64,000 bases of DNA from Mycteria americana (taxonomy: Eukaryota; Chordata; Aves; Ciconiiformes; Ciconiidae): NCBI RefSeq assembly GCF_035582795.1, contig NC_134373.1, positions 30,164,501 to 30,228,500 on the forward strand, written 5' to 3'. Each line of letters starts with the position of its first letter. Position 1 is the stretch's first letter. The notes beneath the pieces are model-generated. The model had not been told where the DNA came from. It did no database searches and worked only from the letters and a program-made list of their open reading frames with translations. Made by a program: the position numbers and the translations under genes. Positions 59,101 to 64,000 of this stretch are shown here, one piece after another.

Positions 59101-62100
59101 CACTTCAGTACCTGTGTAGGTTTGGTAGACCCAATGTCTGCTTAATATGATCCATGTGCTGCTGTTCTTGCTGTCTCCGGAGCAGTGGTTTGTTTTCTTA
59201 TCCTTGTATAATAGTACCGGTGTATTTCAATATTACCAGTGTATAATATGATTTATTCTTAATAATGCTCTCGGGAAGGATCTAAACCACAGCAATAAAT
59301 GTCGAGGGGCGAGACTATTACTCAGAAATGGCAAAGTTTTAGGGTTGTTCTTTGTTAATAAGCTGCCTCACTTCTGAGAAGATCATGGCAGGGAAATAAC
59401 AGAACGAGAAGACCTGCTTGTAACCCGGAGAGTGAAAAAACACCCACAATCTTAAAACCCCGTTGAGGGGACATCTCAGTCAAGGGGACAGCCTGAGCTG
59501 TCACAGTGTACGTGCTTTTTTGGGTGTTTTGGAAGAAATGCCAGATATTAGCACCCAAGTTGTACAGAGTTTGTAATCTGTTTTGCTTTAATCCCACAGC
59601 ATATTCAAGCTATTCCCTCATGAGGGGACAGGGAGTGCTGACTTATAAACGATAAATACTGAGCGGGGCAGAAGGCGATTCAGAAATTTTTCTTAATAAC
59701 CCTCTCACGTGACTTAGTAGTACTGGAACATCAGATGGGTGGTAGCAGAGGACCTTGCTTGTAGCTAATGTCAACGTAGCAAACGTGGAGGGTGAGACAG
59801 CCTGAACATACTTGCTAGAGGCCTGCAATGGCTAAATAGCACTGGGCAAATGAGTGTAAATCATGTGGGCCAACTCTCAGCTGGGATAAATCGATAGAGC
59901 TCCGCTAACTGTGACAGTGCTACTGCTGTGCCCCAGTGGAAGATCCTCCTTGCTTGAACCGGGGGACTTTGGTGCTGTTACAGGAGCCCCTTGAGTGCAT
60001 CAGTCTACCATATCACCATCGTCTTTAAAAACCCACTCCGATGTTCTTGTGCAAACAGCCAAACTGCACGATGGTTTTATTTTGATATAACAAAAGACTT
60101 ACGGAAACAAAACTGGGCAATTTAAATATGAACAGACTGAAAATGACTTTTGACAAACAGCACCAAGGCCATGCTGTTAGTGTCAAGCTCCATGAAGAGG
60201 ATGAATTCCTGTATGCTGCTTTTCTCCGCTTAATTTCAAAGCAGTTTACAGAGGGTTGAATGCCGTCATCCTCAACTTATAGCTAGTGAAAACAGGATAA
60301 AGAGGAAGAAATTCAGGCCTGAGCACAGGTCTTCTGGCTGCAGCCTGTCCCACAGGCAGTAGGTGTAGACACTTTCTCTACATTGTGCTGCTTGCCTGTA
60401 GAAAAAAGAAGGTGGCTTATGTTCAGGTACTCATCAAGTGCTACTGATTATTTGTCATGAGGTGACTCAAGCTTCTGTACCCCATTTCTCCCATGGCATT
60501 GCCAAGGTACCAGCTATTTTTTGCTACTGAGCTCCATTTAAAATTAGAGGGAAACCTCTCCATCTTGTCACTACTCCCTGACAATCACTGATTTTCTCAT
60601 GACAGCTGATTTTAACATTGCTCCATCGTACTGTTCATTTTCCTGATCTATTAGATGTATCAATCACAGCTGGATGTATAGAAGAAATGCACCAGTTGAC
60701 TTCTAAATGCGTTGCCTCAGTAAGTAGTGTTCAAGTTACAAGAAGTCAAGTTTTAACTACTTTGTTTACCACTTAAATGCAGATTTTATTTTTACTCACT
60801 TTGCTACTTTGCAAGGCTTTTGGTGTGAACTTAAACAAACATGAAAATCATGTTCTTTAACAATATGTTAAAAGTGCTCACCACAAAGCAGACACTTCTT
60901 TGTTGGGCAACCAGCACAGCTTTTTCATGTTGTCTGTGTGTCCTCGCCCGCCCCAACCTATTTAGGTCAATACAAGCAACTTCAGAGGAAGTCACTGCCT
61001 GGTTATAAGGCTACGGCTGTGGACTGCAGAGGAGAGACTGTGCAAGGAAAACAAGAGCACTTCTGGACCATCAACAAGCAGCAGATAGCTTTTGAATAGT
61101 ACACAGGGTATCCACCTGATGGTGTTTTGTCCCTTTACTTCAGAAATTGAAGCAGATCCCTGAACTCGGTCCCTTTGCCAAAGGGCACACTGCTTTGTGC
61201 GGAGACCTGCCTGAGGTGAGGTACCCGACTGCATCGCTCACAGCGCACGACATCCACCTGCGCTTCACGCCCCACAGCAAACCTGAGAGCTTGGATGCAA
61301 ACCTTCCTGGAGTGCGAAGGGGTCATTGAAGAGGACCGATCGGCCAACATGTTGCCCCTGAGGCACTGCCAGGTAGCTGAGCTGGGAGAGCTGGAGGCAG
61401 CAGGACTGCAGCCACGTTAAAGCAGGTGCGGTGGGAATGGGAGGCTGAGGCTGTGAGTATACCCCTGCAACCCTGTACTGCTGCCTCCCCCAAGTCCCCA
61501 TCCTGCCTGACGCTTGTGCGAGGAGCTGCCATTCAATAGGTGCTCTTGAAAACCCGTTGAGGACTCTATTTTACTTCTCCATGACTCATCTTCCAGATTC
61601 TTGTTGTACCTGCTTTAGATGACCCGTTCCCAGTTTGGTCAGGTCCTATGTTTCTGCCTGCTGTAGCCCCTTTTTCCAAGTGGTGTTCAGAGTAGGACCT
61701 TTTTTTGAGAGAGAGCAAATCTCTGTTAACCGACGGTTTTCAGTTAAAGAAGCATGGGCAGGAGCAAAGGAGCCAGATTAACCTCTTAGTGTTTTTTTTC
61801 ATGAGTTAGGTCAGTTTGCCAGTTCAGAAAATGTCCAGCTCATTCAGAACGGCGTTTACTCACTTGATTTTCAATAGGACTTTCCCTTCTACAGAATTAC
61901 GGTGCTTTTGAAACAGCCTCTGTTTTTGTTGCAGTTGTTTTAAAAGTAATTGTGTGTAGTGAGGAAGCAGTCTGATTACAGATACATAATTTCATCTGAC
62001 GCAAAAGAATGGCATGATTACGAATTCCAGATAGAGCTCAGTGCTCCCAGCCTGCCCCTGTAACCGTATGTCTCAGTTTCTCTATATTTCCAGCAAGATG

Positions 62101-64000
62101 ACAATGGCCACCTTGTAAAGAGCTCTTTCAGATACGGGGCAGAAGTATATACTTCAAGGTCTAGCCTTGAAACTTCTGTGGGATAGCAATGCTCTTCTGA
62201 AGTGCCATTTAAAACAGATTGCGTTTCACTACGTGCAAAAATCTCCTGTGTAGATGCAGCTATATGAGCAAAAAAAAGTGCTTTTGCCAGTATAGCCTAT
62301 TTTATTTGGGAAATGCTTGCAGAAAAAGATGCTTGTGCTAGTAAAACTTGTATTTGCTGGTTATCAAAGGAGAAGCATTTCTAGTGCAAACCAGGCCTCT
62401 TACATATGAAGCTTTATTGAGTTCAGCCATCAGTACAGTAAAGAAAATCCTCCCTCAAAGGGATTAGTAAGGTTACCTAATAGATATTATTAATGGTTTA
62501 AGAGCATAAAAGGTGCTTTAGCAATACGTGAGGGGCTAGATCCTTTGCTAGTGTAAATTGTAATGGTCCCACTGAGGGCATCATGGAAACACAGAGCAGT
62601 GAGGGAGCTGCCTTGTGCCATCGGTGTCTGCGCAGTTTCTAGAGCTTCCCACTGACTCAGGAAGGTGCCGAGCTGCACTGACTGGCCTCTCCAAAAGCGT
62701 GACTTCTGCATCGGCCAGCCCCCTGAGAAAAATGTGCATAAGCAAATATCTAGGTTATAGAGGAAGAGTTGTAGCAGTTTCATGCCTCGGAAACACGCCG
62801 ATTTACACTAGCTGAGGATCTCAGTTTATACTGATTTCATTATACTAGTAGCTTTAATAAGTATCAGATTCCAGTCATGAGACTTGATGTTTCTACAGCA
62901 AATACCCTCCAATACTGCACCTCCTCACAGCAGGGCTCCCTGGCTAACCATGTGCTTGCCCATTAAGCACAAATCCCAGCCATTTCCTTCCCAGTTTTCC
63001 CCTGCATTTAATGTATGGAAAAGCATGACCCTGAATCAGATGAATAGCAGCCCGTTTGAGAAGGTGTGTGTGAAAATGTATCCTCACGCAGATGAGCTCA
63101 GAACAAATAGAATGGAGGGGAGGAGAGCGGAGCAGGGGGAGTGTGAAGCTACCCTTTCCCTGATAGTTCAGCCACTATGTGTAAGCAACAAGTTTATGCC
63201 CAAGGGAAAGAACTGAAAGCTGAGGAGACCTTAAAATTAACAGAGCTTTATGGCTCAATCAATAGGCCGTGCTCCCTGGGCAAGATTAGAAATCAAATGG
63301 CACATTTCTTTCTGTCAGCCCTGTTTGCTCTCCCTGTAGGCTCTTCTGCCTGAAAGCATCTAAGGTTTGAGTTAAGTTCTTCTCTAGGAGGAAGCCAGAG
63401 AAAGTCCATTGTGTGAGAGCTGCCTCCAGAATGCTGTGTTGGACACACTTTAAATAACAACAGAGGTTATTAGTGTATTAGTTTGTTAGTAATTGCTAGA
63501 GAAGATAAGTCTTCCCAATATTTGAATATGCAAAATAGCTTTGGCTAACCGAAAAAGAGATTAAAAAAAAAAGCCAAAACATGCCACTGCAGTGAGTAAC
63601 AGGGATGATTAAACATCACTGTATGTAATAAAGAAAACCTCTACCTTGTTTTACTACTAGAAATACCTTCGCAGATTTGTTATCCCCACTGAAGACATAT
63701 TTTCCCTCTTTGGCATTTCATTCTCACTGGGACAACGAAATAGTTGTTTTCAAAGGGAGAGGGACTGTGTTTGCACCTATTTCTTGTTTGACAGTGACCT
63801 CTATGAACCAGTCATCACTGCTCTGCCTGTTGTTTTCTTGTTAGCTCTTTGCTGTCAAATTAATTACTGTGAAGCACTAAGCTTGTTGCATTCACGTGCT
63901 CTTATTAGCTCACAGGATGTCAGAGTGATTGGATTTTTAGCATTATTTCTTTTTTTACATTCCAGGCTTTCCATTCAAAACCTGTTACTGGCAGGGAGGA
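56181..64000. other. intergenic, no gene recognised
   Basis: Mixed AT-rich DNA with simple repeats at 58817-58837 and 58976-58989. INHBB is expected downstream of RALB by synteny, but no activin/inhibin-like cysteine-knot sequence is visible before the window ends. Confidence 0.6.
58817..58837. repeat. (TA)n microsatellite
   Basis: About ten AT dinucleotides in a row following AAATAA. Confidence 0.95.

Noticed and set aside
61147..61532. Overlapping ORFs on both strands with somewhat protein-like text
   Set aside because: Short, mutually overlapping and without recognisable family or splice sites. Local GC rise explains the openness.
55000..64000. Expected downstream neighbour INHBB
   Set aside because: No cysteine-knot or prodomain-like coding sequence is seen before the window ends, so it is not annotated.

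Overview
This window is vertebrate nuclear DNA, and almost certainly from a bird. The evidence is CR1 LINE fragments with the typical avian 3' end, a roughly 600 bp LTR that I recognise from memory as a common solo LTR of non-galliform (neoavian) genomes, moderate AT richness, and one intron-containing gene behind a CpG island. There are no operons, CRISPR arrays, tRNAs or rRNAs that I could recognise.

The one gene that can be named securely is RALB, the Ras-like small GTPase RalB, on the + strand. A CpG-island promoter (about 20300-21260) carries CCAAT boxes, GC boxes, an ETS site and an E-box. It leads into a short non-coding first exon ending at 20725. An intron of about 18 kb follows (20726-38796), then four coding exons: 38840-38953 (exon starts at 38797), 40103-40311, 43147-43324 and 45470-45589. 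All introns are GT-AG. The reading frame joins without a break to 206 codons, the usual RalB length, with every G-box intact and a CCIL prenylation box at the end. The 3' UTR probably ends near 47.2-47.45 kb, after one of two AATAAA signals.

The first 20 kb is upstream intergenic sequence. It holds a possible unidentified exon near 392-600, a hAT-like MITE candidate (5611-5772), an AT-rich palindrome cluster (8901-8965), the solo LTR (11986-12587, minus), a perfect 23 bp inverted repeat lying just downstream of a minus-strand TATA box (17005-17085), and a CR1 3' end (18590-18760, minus). Intron 1 contains an internally deleted CR1 (25797-26130, minus), a perfect 34 bp tandem duplication (27616-27683) and two + strand CR1 3' ends (34487-34531 and 37217-37362). 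The last 16.5 kb (47.45-64 kb) looks like ordinary intergenic DNA with simple repeats and a 21-G tract. In mammals INHBB lies downstream of RALB and EPB41L5/TMEM185B upstream, but I could not identify any of them here.

I found no clear new multi-gene system. The most unusual structural signal is the TATA-plus-hairpin arrangement on the minus strand near 17.0-17.1 kb, next to a coding-like minus-strand ORF (17378-17689). It may be the remnant of an unrecognised retroelement.
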